From positions 18,407 through 82,406 of the forward strand of contig UPXS01000009.1 of assembly GCA_900538355.1 (NCBI GenBank): a stretch of 64,000 bases of DNA. Direction: 5' to 3'. How positions within the stretch are numbered: the stretch's first letter is position 1; each line of letters starts with the position of its first letter. Shown here piece after piece: positions 1-7,645 of the stretch. Origin of the DNA: an uncultured Veillonella sp. GTDB lineage: Bacteria; Bacillota; Negativicutes; Veillonellales; Veillonellaceae. Under the pieces are notes generated by a model that did no database searches, was not told where the DNA came from, and was given only the letters and a program-made list of their open reading frames with translations. Position numbers and translations under genes: made by a program.

Positions 1-405
1 ACTGAAGCAGTTGTAAATAACAACTCCTTGCGTATCACTGTTAACATGACTCAACCAACAGCTGTAGCAGCTGCTAAATTGCGTTCCATGCAACAAACTG
101 GTCAAGTAGCAGGCGGTGAAGTAGCTGCATTGTTCGCTTACAATGAAAGCTATGATGGTGTAAAACAAGCTGCTCATTACGACGTATTTAACAACGGCAA
201 CCGTTACATCGTTGTTAAATCCGGTGCTGTAACTGTTCCAAACGGTGCACAACACCCTTACGCAACTGCATTGTTCGCAGTAACTGATGACACTGTAGCT
301 GCTGTAACAGTATCTGGTAACACTGCTGATGCTTACGATTTAGTAAAAGGTACTGCATACGCAATCGCTCAATCCGCTCGCGTATCTAACGCACGTACTC
401 GCTAA
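1..405 (+). CDS. C-terminal part of an unidentified protein (5' end outside window)
   Basis: The reading frame is open from base 1 to a TAA at 403-405, so this is the last ~134 residues of a longer gene; the in-frame TTG at 28 is not a credible start. The sequence is rich in Ala, Val, Asn and Thr with alternating hydrophobic residues, suggesting beta structure, and has no cysteine or membrane segment. Codons are very uniform (GTA, GCT, AAC), as in highly expressed genes. A strong terminator follows at 486-516. I do not recognise the family; a surface or periplasmic protein is possible but unproven. Confidence 0.75.
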   Translation, partial: TEAVVNNNSLRITVNMTQPTAVAAAKLRSMQQTGQVAGGEVAALFAYNESYDGVKQAAHYDVFNNGNRYIVVKSGAVTVPNGAQHPYATALFAVTDDTVAAVTVSGNTADAYDLVKGTAYAIAQSARVSNARTR

Positions 406-485
406 TTCAAACTACAATTCGTTACGAATTAAATATAATAGTGAAAGCTACAAGCCTTCACACATAAAGACTATATAAATCACTA

Positions 486-520
486 AATCCCCGAATGAGA
501 TATCTCATTCGGGGATTTTT
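486..520 (+). terminator. Rho-independent terminator
   Basis: A nearly perfect inverted repeat (AATCCCCGAATGAGAT / ATCTCATTCGGGGATT) followed by six T on the plus strand ends the partial gene at 1-405. It may also slow transcription of the SGNH hydrolase gene arriving from the other side. Confidence 0.85.
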
Positions 521-539
521 TCTACCCATATCGTTTTAA

Positions 540-1088
540 TTATAATCTCGTAAATACTTCTAACGCTTTATAAGCCATCAAACGATAGCCACGCGCATTG
601 GGATGCACTTCACCAGCAAAGACAATTTGGCCGATTTGATCTGCTTCATATAATGTTGTATAGAAGTCTATCACCTTTAAGTCATGCTCTGCTGCATAAG
701 CTTTTAATCGGTCATTTACATCTCGCACAACAAGGTCTAACCCATCCATATCACTATCAATTTGTGTTTCCAAACCAATGATTACCTTTCCCTTTGTGCT
801 CGCTAATTCAATAGCTTTCACCAAGGTCTTGAACACATACGCACTATCTCGACCTTGCAAAATATCATTGGTGCCACACATTAAGAAGATATGACGTGTT
901 GGATCAGCTACGGCTGTAGACGCCCATTCTTCAATATTATAAATCATGCCTTGCACAGAGCATCCATCCTCACCATAATTTGTAAAATGTACATTCTCTA
1001 TAGATGCATCACAGATTTCAACCCACCCTTGGCCATAAGGCACGTCATAACCACGGGTAATGCTATCGCCAAAACAGATAATTTCCAT
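540..1088 (-). CDS. SGNH/GDSL-family hydrolase
   Basis: A 182-residue protein of the SGNH esterase/acyl-hydrolase family, probably cytoplasmic since no signal peptide is seen. Block I is FGDSITRG with the nucleophile Ser9, block II has Gly39/Gly42, block III is GTND at 72-75, and block V is HPNARGY with His162. The start at 1088 is chosen because AGGAGG lies 7 bases upstream; an upstream in-frame ATG has none. The catalytic Asp usually found three residues before the His (DxxH) is Gly159 here, with Glu160 beside it, so activity may be altered. Substrate unknown. It is a single gene, read towards the terminator at 486-516. Confidence 0.85.
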   Translation of the reverse strand: MEIICFGDSITRGYDVPYGQGWVEICDASIENVHFTNYGEDGCSVQGMIYNIEEWASTAVADPTRHIFLMCGTNDILQGRDSAYVFKTLVKAIELASTKGKVIIGLETQIDSDMDGLDLVVRDVNDRLKAYAAEHDLKVIDFYTTLYEADQIGQIVFAGEVHPNARGYRLMAYKALEVFTRL

Positions 1089-1201
1089 ATCAAGACCTCC
1101 TGTACTATGCAATAATCATATAACAAAAAGATGATTATACACAATATACATATTATGGAGTTTTATATGCATTTCTCATGGAATTAGATGTATGACTATG
1201 G

Positions 1202-1207
1202 TATACT
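1202..1207 (+). promoter_or_regulatory. Putative extended -10 promoter of the secreted protein gene
   Basis: TATACT preceded by TGG forms an extended -10 about 25 bases before the ATG at 1232. No good -35 is visible, so this is tentative. Confidence 0.35.
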
Positions 1208-1231
1208 AATTCCACATAAGAGAGGTCTAAC

Positions 1232-2029
1232 ATGAGAAAACTTTATCCCTTTTTAATACTAGCATTAGCAACATTACAATCTGCTAGTGCCATTTCACAA
1301 TATGAATTAGAGAACAAGCCTACTCAATACCAAGTAGCTTATAATAGCCCTTCAGAGACTGTGTATATCGATTTAAGTACCATCAGTTTAGCACAAGCAG
1401 GTCCTACATATAGCACGCTCCATGCTCGTACAATTAGTCTGTATAAAAATCAGAATATCATAGCCGATTATTCAACTAATTATACATATCATCGAGGTAA
1501 TACATCTAAAGATATTTATCTTATGGATTGGCATGTAGCACCAGCAAAGTTCTATCAAGTAAATGGCGCTCCTATAGGAACTGCTAATAGCCAGCGTTCT
1601 GTTCTATCTACAGGTGCTCATGTCGCTACAAAGGGCTCTGCGGTAGCTGAAATAGGTCAATTTATTTTACATAATGCATTGGAAATGGAACGTATTACAT
1701 ATACTTCTACGAATCCATATGTACCGCCACGTCCATATAAACCAATCAATACACCACCTCCTACTGAAGGTAAACCATTATTTGGTGTTCAACCACCACC
1801 AGGCGTATACAAACCGCTAAACCAATTAGAATCACCGTATACTTCTAATCAACCACGGTTAACACCATCTAAACTAGGTGTATATGGTCCTGTCCCACCA
1901 CCTTCTCCACAAGGTCCAAGACCGAGTGACTGGATCCTTGATATCCAAAATCAAGATATGCCAGATCCTAATACACCTATGAGTGAATGGAGACCACAAC
2001 CGGACTATCACGCACCACAAAAACCATAG
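1232..2029 (+). CDS. Secreted proline-rich protein of unknown function
   Basis: A 265-residue protein with a signal peptide at about 1-20 (Lys/Arg start, hydrophobic core, SASA before the cut). Residues ~25-165 look like a beta-rich domain (periodic YxVxY and short-strand patterns), reminiscent of small outer-membrane surface proteins such as the protein E group, but I cannot assign it. Residues ~170-265 are Pro/Tyr-rich with repeated PPP and YxPxN motifs and are likely disordered, as in proteins that span or bind the cell wall. AGAGG 6-8 bases before the ATG supports the start. Single gene facing the convergent MFS gene, with a shared terminator at 2053-2101. Confidence 0.75.
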   Translation: MRKLYPFLILALATLQSASAISQYELENKPTQYQVAYNSPSETVYIDLSTISLAQAGPTYSTLHARTISLYKNQNIIADYSTNYTYHRGNTSKDIYLMDWHVAPAKFYQVNGAPIGTANSQRSVLSTGAHVATKGSAVAEIGQFILHNALEMERITYTSTNPYVPPRPYKPINTPPPTEGKPLFGVQPPPGVYKPLNQLESPYTSNQPRLTPSKLGVYGPVPPPSPQGPRPSDWILDIQNQDMPDPNTPMSEWRPQPDYHAPQKP

Positions 2030-2052
2030 GCAATATAACTAATATAAAAACG

Positions 2053-2101
2053 AAAGAGACTGAACAGCCTCCTAACTTAGGAGAACTGTTCAGTCTCTTT
2101 T
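2053..2101. terminator. Bidirectional terminator
   Basis: A long hairpin with arms AAAGAGACTGAACAG and CTGTTCAGTCTCTTT plus an inner CTCCTAA/TTAGGAG stem separates two convergent genes. T-rich tracts follow on both strands. Confidence 0.85.
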
Positions 2102-2157
2102 ATTTCATATTTTATTTCTATACGATCAGATGAACGTATTATATTGATACTTTCACA

Positions 2158-3381
2158 TTATTTAAGACGTACAAAGAACAATGCGATAGCACCGATAACA
2201 GGAGCGATGGCAAGAGTCATCAATGCAGATTGATAGCTGCCTGTAGCAGTTAACATGCTACCTAAAATCATAGGTGCCAACATAACACCGATTTGGTTAA
2301 ATAAGTTTACAAATCCTGCTGTGGTACCACGTAAATGAGGTGCTGCGGATTGAATTACGAGAGCATTGGTCAATGCACTATGCATGAAAGCACCGATACC
2401 AAGGATTGGACCTGTTATGAAGAGCATGTCTGGATTTGTAGTGCTTGCAAAGAGGATCAATGCTGGTGCGAATAAGAACATAACAAGAGCTACTAAATGG
2501 TTCTTCTTAATCGGTAAGATATCGGACAAAATACCGATGGTCGGCTTTGCAATAAGCGCGGCTAAACCAAAGGCAGACATTACATGACCTGCATAGATAG
2601 CATTAACGCCGAGTTGTTTAACCATGTACAAATTTGACCATTGAGCCACGGCCCAAGTAGCGCCTGTAGCAAAGAAGCCTGCAAAAGCAAGACAGCAAAT
2701 ATTGCGATTTTTCAAAACATGTAGCAAATTTTCCTTTAAGGAAGTCTTTTCACCTATATGAGCAGACACAGCACTCGTCTCTGCTTCCCGTTGCGCCAAG
2801 ATTTCAGCGCTTGGTTTACGAACAGTAAAATAGCTAAGAATGAAAACAAGGATTGGCAATACGGCTGTTAAAAGGAATGCATTTTGCCAACCATAATTAG
2901 TGGCTACATATGGTGCGTATAGATTTACAGTGGTCAACCCAAGAGATGTACAGGACATAAAGATACCAACTGCAGCACCACGTTGATTAGGCCCAAAGTA
3001 ATCCCCAATAGCACTTAAACAAGATGCTTGTACTGGACCGGATACGATACCTAATAAGAAGCGCAATACCCAACCATAGGTGTAATTATCGATGGTACTC
3101 ATCAATGCCGTAATAACAGCCATGGCAAGTAAGCTCACTAAAATGGTATAACGATAACCAATTCGATCCGCTAAGATACCACCTGGTAAAACCATGATGG
3201 CATAACCCATATAAAAGGCGGATAAATAGGCCGTACCCATTTGAGGAGTGAAACTCAACGCTTCATTAACAATAGGCATCAAGGACGCCCAAGATAAGCG
3301 CATAACAAAACTAATCAAAAATGTTAGCCATACGCTGACAAGAATTAAAATCTGAGTTCGTGAGAAACTAAGTCGATTCAT
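2158..3381 (-). CDS. MFS transporter
   Basis: A 407-residue major facilitator superfamily protein with about 12 hydrophobic segments in two halves joined by a charged loop near residues 195-215. The loop between helices 2 and 3 carries the MFS signature as GGILADRIGYR (about 67-77). The closing segment 'LFFVRLK' is at the usual family length (~400). It resembles the anion:cation symporter/nitrate-type groups of organic anion carriers, but the substrate cannot be read from sequence. AAGGAG precedes the ATG. It stands alone, ending at the terminator 2053-2101. Confidence 0.85.
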   Translation of the reverse strand: MNRLSFSRTQILILVSVWLTFLISFVMRLSWASLMPIVNEALSFTPQMGTAYLSAFYMGYAIMVLPGGILADRIGYRYTILVSLLAMAVITALMSTIDNYTYGWVLRFLLGIVSGPVQASCLSAIGDYFGPNQRGAAVGIFMSCTSLGLTTVNLYAPYVATNYGWQNAFLLTAVLPILVFILSYFTVRKPSAEILAQREAETSAVSAHIGEKTSLKENLLHVLKNRNICCLAFAGFFATGATWAVAQWSNLYMVKQLGVNAIYAGHVMSAFGLAALIAKPTIGILSDILPIKKNHLVALVMFLFAPALILFASTTNPDMLFITGPILGIGAFMHSALTNALVIQSAAPHLRGTTAGFVNLFNQIGVMLAPMILGSMLTATGSYQSALMTLAIAPVIGAIALFFVRLK

Positions 3382-3524
3382 ACGAGCTCCTTTCTAGAGA
3401 ATAAAAACATATAAAGTAATCATACTATAAACATAAAGTATTTTTCAAACACAATACATTTATTATCGTACTAACTAGGTAATATATATGATAGAGTATG
3501 GACGCTTCTCCCTTACTACACTTC

Positions 3525-3553
3525 TTGACAAGTAAATTTATATCACTTATCTT
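3525..3553 (+). promoter_or_regulatory. Strong sigma70-type promoter of a small RNA
   Basis: TTGACA (3525-3530), a spacer of exactly 17 bases, then TATCTT (3548-3553). The -35 is a perfect consensus. The only thing downstream before a terminator is the hairpin RNA at ~3560-3628. Confidence 0.65.
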
Positions 3554-3559
3554 AAAATC

Positions 3560-3628
3560 ATAAGTAGGATTATTGGTCTGACTACCTGTACCTTTATGTA
3601 CAGCAGCAGCAATAATCCTACTTTTTAT
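3560..3628 (+). ncRNA. Putative ~70-nt small RNA ending in its own terminator
   Basis: Starting about 7 bases after the -10 box, a perfect 14-bp stem (3562-3575 with 3610-3623) encloses a 34-base loop, followed by TTTTATTT. The loop holds a second 6-bp hairpin, CTGTAC/GTACAG (3586-3591 with 3598-3603). No start codon with a ribosome-binding site lies inside. Promoter, structured body and terminator are all present in ~100 bases, so an independently transcribed RNA is the simplest reading. Alternatively it is only a terminator for unmapped transcription. No known RNA family was recognised. Confidence 0.55.
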
Positions 3629-3673
3629 TTACTAAATTTTCTATATACTAGTTATTCTATTTTCATACAATAA

Positions 3674-3704
3674 AAAGCCCTTTAGGCATAACCTAAAGGG
3701 CTTT
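3674..3704 (-). terminator. Terminator of the tRNA-Ser gene
   Basis: Hairpin AAAGCCCTTTAGGT/GCCTAAAGGGCTTT with a T run on the minus strand, a few bases past the tRNA 3' end. Confidence 0.8.
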
Positions 3705-3711
3705 CTAAATG

Positions 3712-3800
3712 TGGCGGAGAGGGTGGGATTCGAACCCACGGCCCCTTGCGGAGTCACTGGTTTTCAAGACCAGCTCCTTAAACCACTCGGACACCTCTCC
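3712..3800 (-). tRNA. tRNA-Ser (anticodon TGA)
   Basis: An 89-base type II tRNA with a long variable arm. On the minus strand it starts GGAGAGG, has anticodon stem-loop CTGGT-CTTGAAA-ACCAG giving anticodon TGA, a T-loop GGTTCGAATCC, and ends CTCTCC-G-CCA, so the 3' CCA is encoded. It reads UCN serine codons. It has its own promoter (3812-3841) and terminator (3674-3704). Confidence 0.97.
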
Positions 3801-3811
3801 ATAACGGTATT

Positions 3812-3841
3812 ATTATATCAGATTGGCCCAATAATAAGCAA
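3812..3841 (-). promoter_or_regulatory. Promoter of tRNA-Ser
   Basis: On the minus strand TTGCTT (3836-3841), an 18-base spacer and TATAAT (3812-3817) preceded by TGA, an extended -10. The tRNA 5' end is 12 bases downstream. Confidence 0.65.
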
Positions 3842-3860
3842 CAACGTAATATAGAGCAAG

Positions 3861-3888
3861 AAAAAAGCTGGCTCATAGCCAGCTTTTT
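3861..3888 (-). terminator. Terminator of the CorA-like gene
   Basis: Hairpin AAAAAGCTGGC/GCCAGCTTTTT with a T run on the minus strand. The same stem core is reused in the terminator after pta at 43680-43705. Confidence 0.8.
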
Positions 3889-3960
3889 CATGTGTATTTG
3901 TTGTTAACGTAATGTTTCAACTACTTACTATTGAATTGAGTGTTCAACTAAACCTCAACA

Positions 3961-4914
3961 TTAGAACAAGTCTTTTTTCCACATCCCAATAATGGCAATA
4001 ATAGAGCAAAGTAACGCAATGCCTACAACCTCATAGAATCCATTTGGATCTTCTTGGAATGGCAATGGCACGTTTGTCCCCCACAAGCTAAATACTATGG
4101 TCGGAACCGCCATAGCAATTGTTAAGGTTGCCAACATTTTCATAACCAAGTTAAGATTATTAGAAATGATAGATGTAAAGGCGTTCATCATGTTCATCAA
4201 GATATTGGAGTACATTTCAACCATCTCGATGGCCTGTTTATTTTCGATAATAACGTCCTCTAGTAAGTCCTCATCCTCTTCGTACATTTTGAGGAGGTGT
4301 CTATAGGAGCTATGACCACGCAAGCGCAATAGACGTTCCATTACAGTACCATTCGTGCGCAATGCAGAGGTAAAGTATGTCATGGATTTCTGTAATTCCA
4401 ACAATTGGAAGAAGTCTTTATTTTTTGTAGTATGACGCAATTGGATTTCAATATCGTCGGTACGACGGTTGATTTGTTGCAAGTAACGCAAGAACATAGT
4501 CGCTGTGCGATACAAGATTTGGAACAAGAAACGCGTCTTTTTGTATGTATAGAACGTAGAAATCTGATTAGAAATGAATGGATACAATACTTCAGACTCT
4601 TCTAAGCAGATGGTAATAAAGAAGTCTGGCGTCAAGAAGATACCAAGTGGTACTGTATCATACATATCGTTACCACGGATAACCGGAATGTTAATAACGA
4701 TAAAGATGTAATTATCCTCTAACTCCACGTGAGAACGTTCTTCCATATCGAGAGCGGTCTTAAGAACGTCCGTTGGGATTTCCGTCAAAATATTGATAAG
4801 GGATAACTCATCGGGGTCTGGGTTCACCAAATTTACCCAAGAACCTTTTGTGGCATCTGATACAGTGCTGTCTGAAACTAACTCTTCTTCTATGTGTTTG
4901 TACACCGTGATCAT
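3961..4914 (-). CDS. CorA-family divalent cation channel, GTN variant
   Basis: A 317-residue inner-membrane protein of the CorA family (Mg2+/Co2+ or other divalent ion uptake). The large N-terminal part is cytoplasmic with long charged helices (~150-235), followed by two transmembrane helices (~258-276 and ~293-311) and a basic C-terminus MWKKDLF. The selectivity motif at the end of helix 1, normally GMN, is GTN (279-281). Start at 4914 chosen because GGAGG lies 7 bases upstream; the longer frame to 4986 has no such site. The Met-to-Thr change makes the ion uncertain. Single gene with terminator at 3861-3888. Confidence 0.85.
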   Translation of the reverse strand: MITVYKHIEEELVSDSTVSDATKGSWVNLVNPDPDELSLINILTEIPTDVLKTALDMEERSHVELEDNYIFIVINIPVIRGNDMYDTVPLGIFLTPDFFITICLEESEVLYPFISNQISTFYTYKKTRFLFQILYRTATMFLRYLQQINRRTDDIEIQLRHTTKNKDFFQLLELQKSMTYFTSALRTNGTVMERLLRLRGHSSYRHLLKMYEEDEDLLEDVIIENKQAIEMVEMYSNILMNMMNAFTSIISNNLNLVMKMLATLTIAMAVPTIVFSLWGTNVPLPFQEDPNGFYEVVGIALLCSIIAIIGMWKKDLF

Positions 4915-5096
4915 GCTATCCCTCCTTCCAACGAACTTATAGTAATCATCTAATAAATTATATACTATTTTATAGCTATTATTCAATTCAATTGTGAAAG
5001 TTTTGTGTATCTAGTACATACATATACAGCTTTATGTCTATTTATAATGTACATATGTATATGATAAAAGTATGGTAAATATTAGTCTAAGTAATA

Positions 5097-5139
5097 AAAT
5101 AACCTCTACATTAGCTAATTGCTAACATAGAGGTTATTT
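5097..5139 (-). terminator. Terminator of the Zn/Cd ATPase gene
   Basis: Hairpin AATAACCTCTA/TAGAGGTTATT with an inner TTAGC/GCTAA stem and T-rich flank on the minus strand. Confidence 0.75.
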
Positions 5140-5218
5140 ATAGTAGTTCTAATCATTCAGATCAGAAGAATGTAATTTCTTTTGTTCTCTCTGACGCTAT
5201 CTATAAACTCTACTTTCA

Positions 5219-7351
5219 CTAATTGCGACGCAAGATACGAATAGAGTTTAAGATACAAAGGATGGATACGCCAGTATCACCAAATACTGCCCACCACATG
5301 GATGCGTAGCCCATAAGGCCAAGAAGCATGATGAGGATTTTTACGGCAATAGCAAATACAACGTTTTGCCAAGCTACGCGCAATGTCGCTTTAGACAAGT
5401 CAAGGATATGTGCGATAGCAGTTAAGGAAGGACGCATGAACACAACGTCTGCTGCCTCGATAGCCGCATCAGCACCACTACCCATCGCGCCACCTACATC
5501 AGCACCAGCAAGTACCGGAGCATCGTTGATACCGTCCCCTACGAACATAGTTGGACCATATTCAGAGCGAATATCTTGTACTACGGACAATTTATCTTGT
5601 GGCAACAACTGAGCACGTACAGCACTTACGCCAGTTTCTTTAGCGATGTAATTTGCACTTGCTTCAGCATCACCTGTAAGCATAACAGTTTTAATATCTT
5701 GACCATTAAGATTAGCAATCGCTTCAGCAGAGTCTGGGCGAGCTTCATCGGCGATGATGATACGACCTAAGTATGTATTACCTTCTGCGACAAGAACTTC
5801 TGTGCCATATTCAGCAGCCTCTGTTGGATAGCCTTGCACATTATAGCGTTCCATAAGGCGACGGTTACCAATAAGTACTTGTTGACCATCAGTCATACCC
5901 ACCATACCTTCACCAGCTAACTCTTGAACGAAATCAGAAGGTTCCACTGTAAGGCCTTGATCTTTTGCTTCAGACACGATGCTTGTTGCGATTGGATGTG
6001 TAGAAACGGCTTCGATAGCTGCCGCCATGGATAACAATTGACTGGAACTTACATGAGAGCCTACAGTTTCTACGCTGTGAACTTTGAACTCACCAGATGT
6101 GATAGTACCAGTTTTATCAAGAGCTACTGCTTTCACATTAGCCAACGCCTCGATAACACGACCACCTTTAAGCAAGATACCGTGTTTAGATGCATTACCG
6201 ATACCGGAGAAGAATGCGAGTGGTACGCTAAGCACCAACGCACATGGACAAGAAATAACGAGGAATGTTAATGCTGTGTAGATCCATTTATGCCATTCAC
6301 CTGTAATAAGGGATGGGATGATGGCAACAGCCAATGCAAGGGCTACAACGATTGGTGTGTATACGCGAGCAAAACGGGTAATGAAGCGGTCGATTTTAGG
6401 TTTAGAAGATGCTGCATTTTCAACGGCATCAAGAATTTTTGTAACCATAGATTCTTCAAGAACCTTATCTACACGCATCGTAATGCGACCAGATTCGTTG
6501 ATGCAACCAGACATAAGTTGAGTACCAGGTACAGCGCGAACAGGTACAGGTTCACCTGTTACAGGTGCTGTATTAACGCGTGTTTCACCTTCAAGAACAG
6601 TACCGTCTAGAGGAATTAAATCGCCAGGACGAACTTCGATAGTCCAGCCTACCTCAACCTTTTCAGGTGCCATAACTACGATTTCACCACCACAGCATGT
6701 ATCTACAACGCGTACCTCTTGAGGACGCATATCAACTGCATTCATGATTTCTGTACGACTACGGTCAGTTGCTTTTTCTTCGAAGAACTCACCGATACGG
6801 TAAAACAAGATAACGCCTACTGCTTCAGGCAATGCGTCGATAGCAATGGCACCCAATGTAGCAATGGACATCAAGAAGTTTTCATCGAATACTTGGCCTT
6901 TTAAAATATTGCGACCTGCGATACGCAATACTGGGAACGCAAGAAGGATATACGCAATATAGTAAATTGGTGTTTCAATGCTCTCTGGCAAGCCGATAGA
7001 TGGCACAAAGGAAGTCAATGCTTCATAGATCATGAATAACAAACCTGCTACGATAACTGCGATTGTTACAGCATCGCTACCATCTTCCTGATTAGTACCA
7101 TGATCATCTACAGCCGCTTTAGATTTACGCTCATAATCAGCTACTGTTACGCCCTCTTCAATGGCATCACAAATATCTTGAATATCGCGTTTTAACGCTT
7201 CACGGTCTTCCCACGCTCCAGTCAATTTTAATTGATGTGTTGCAATGGTAAAATTAGCAGATTCAATGCCATCCATTTTGCGGATACGATCTTCAATTTT
7301 TGCTGCGCAGTTTGCACAGTTCAAATCCTTCAGCAATAATGTTTCTTCCAT
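5219..7351 (-). CDS. Heavy-metal P1B-type ATPase (Zn2+/Cd2+ exporter)
   Basis: A 710-residue inner-membrane pump that exports Zn2+/Cd2+/Pb2+ using ATP. One N-terminal heavy-metal domain carries CxxC (Cys12, Cys15). The actuator-domain TGEP is at 265-268, the membrane CPC at 368-370, the phosphorylated Asp412 in DKTGT, an N-domain STHP motif, and a hinge GDGIND. The 'SCPCALVLSVPLAF' and 'GADAAIEAADVVFM' contexts fit the CadA/ZntA group rather than the copper group. An extra Cys pair (219-220) sits in the actuator domain. AAAGGAG precedes the ATG. An ArsR/SmtB-type operator lies upstream at 7494-7513, but no repressor gene is next to it. Confidence 0.93.
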   Translation of the reverse strand: MEETLLLKDLNCANCAAKIEDRIRKMDGIESANFTIATHQLKLTGAWEDREALKRDIQDICDAIEEGVTVADYERKSKAAVDDHGTNQEDGSDAVTIAVIVAGLLFMIYEALTSFVPSIGLPESIETPIYYIAYILLAFPVLRIAGRNILKGQVFDENFLMSIATLGAIAIDALPEAVGVILFYRIGEFFEEKATDRSRTEIMNAVDMRPQEVRVVDTCCGGEIVVMAPEKVEVGWTIEVRPGDLIPLDGTVLEGETRVNTAPVTGEPVPVRAVPGTQLMSGCINESGRITMRVDKVLEESMVTKILDAVENAASSKPKIDRFITRFARVYTPIVVALALAVAIIPSLITGEWHKWIYTALTFLVISCPCALVLSVPLAFFSGIGNASKHGILLKGGRVIEALANVKAVALDKTGTITSGEFKVHSVETVGSHVSSSQLLSMAAAIEAVSTHPIATSIVSEAKDQGLTVEPSDFVQELAGEGMVGMTDGQQVLIGNRRLMERYNVQGYPTEAAEYGTEVLVAEGNTYLGRIIIADEARPDSAEAIANLNGQDIKTVMLTGDAEASANYIAKETGVSAVRAQLLPQDKLSVVQDIRSEYGPTMFVGDGINDAPVLAGADVGGAMGSGADAAIEAADVVFMRPSLTAIAHILDLSKATLRVAWQNVVFAIAVKILIMLLGLMGYASMWWAVFGDTGVSILCILNSIRILRRN

Positions 7352-7493
7352 GATATCTCCTTTGATAATAGTGAAAGCTTCTATCCTGTATTGTAAGTTA
7401 ATAGGTAATATTTTTCTAATACTTATTAGACATATCTTGTTTCATATCTTGTTATATATGTTCCTAAACATTTTTCATCAGATATTCTTATTT

Positions 7494-7513
7494 ATATGAA
7501 TGTCTGTTCATAT
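7494..7513. promoter_or_regulatory. ArsR/SmtB-type operator upstream of the Zn/Cd ATPase
   Basis: A perfect inverted repeat ATATGAA-N6-TTCATAT centred ~150 bases before the ATPase start. It matches the known imperfect palindrome bound by SmtB/CadC repressors, which leave DNA when Zn or Cd binds. The matching repressor is not in this window. Confidence 0.6.
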
Positions 7514-7645
7514 GTTTATTTTACAAAGAGAGAGAATAAATGTCAATATAAAATTATGTACATTTATATTAACATTTCGGAAATTTAAATCTAACTGAAT
7601 AATTTTTATAGTTAACTAAATATATTATATATAACTAGATTCACC

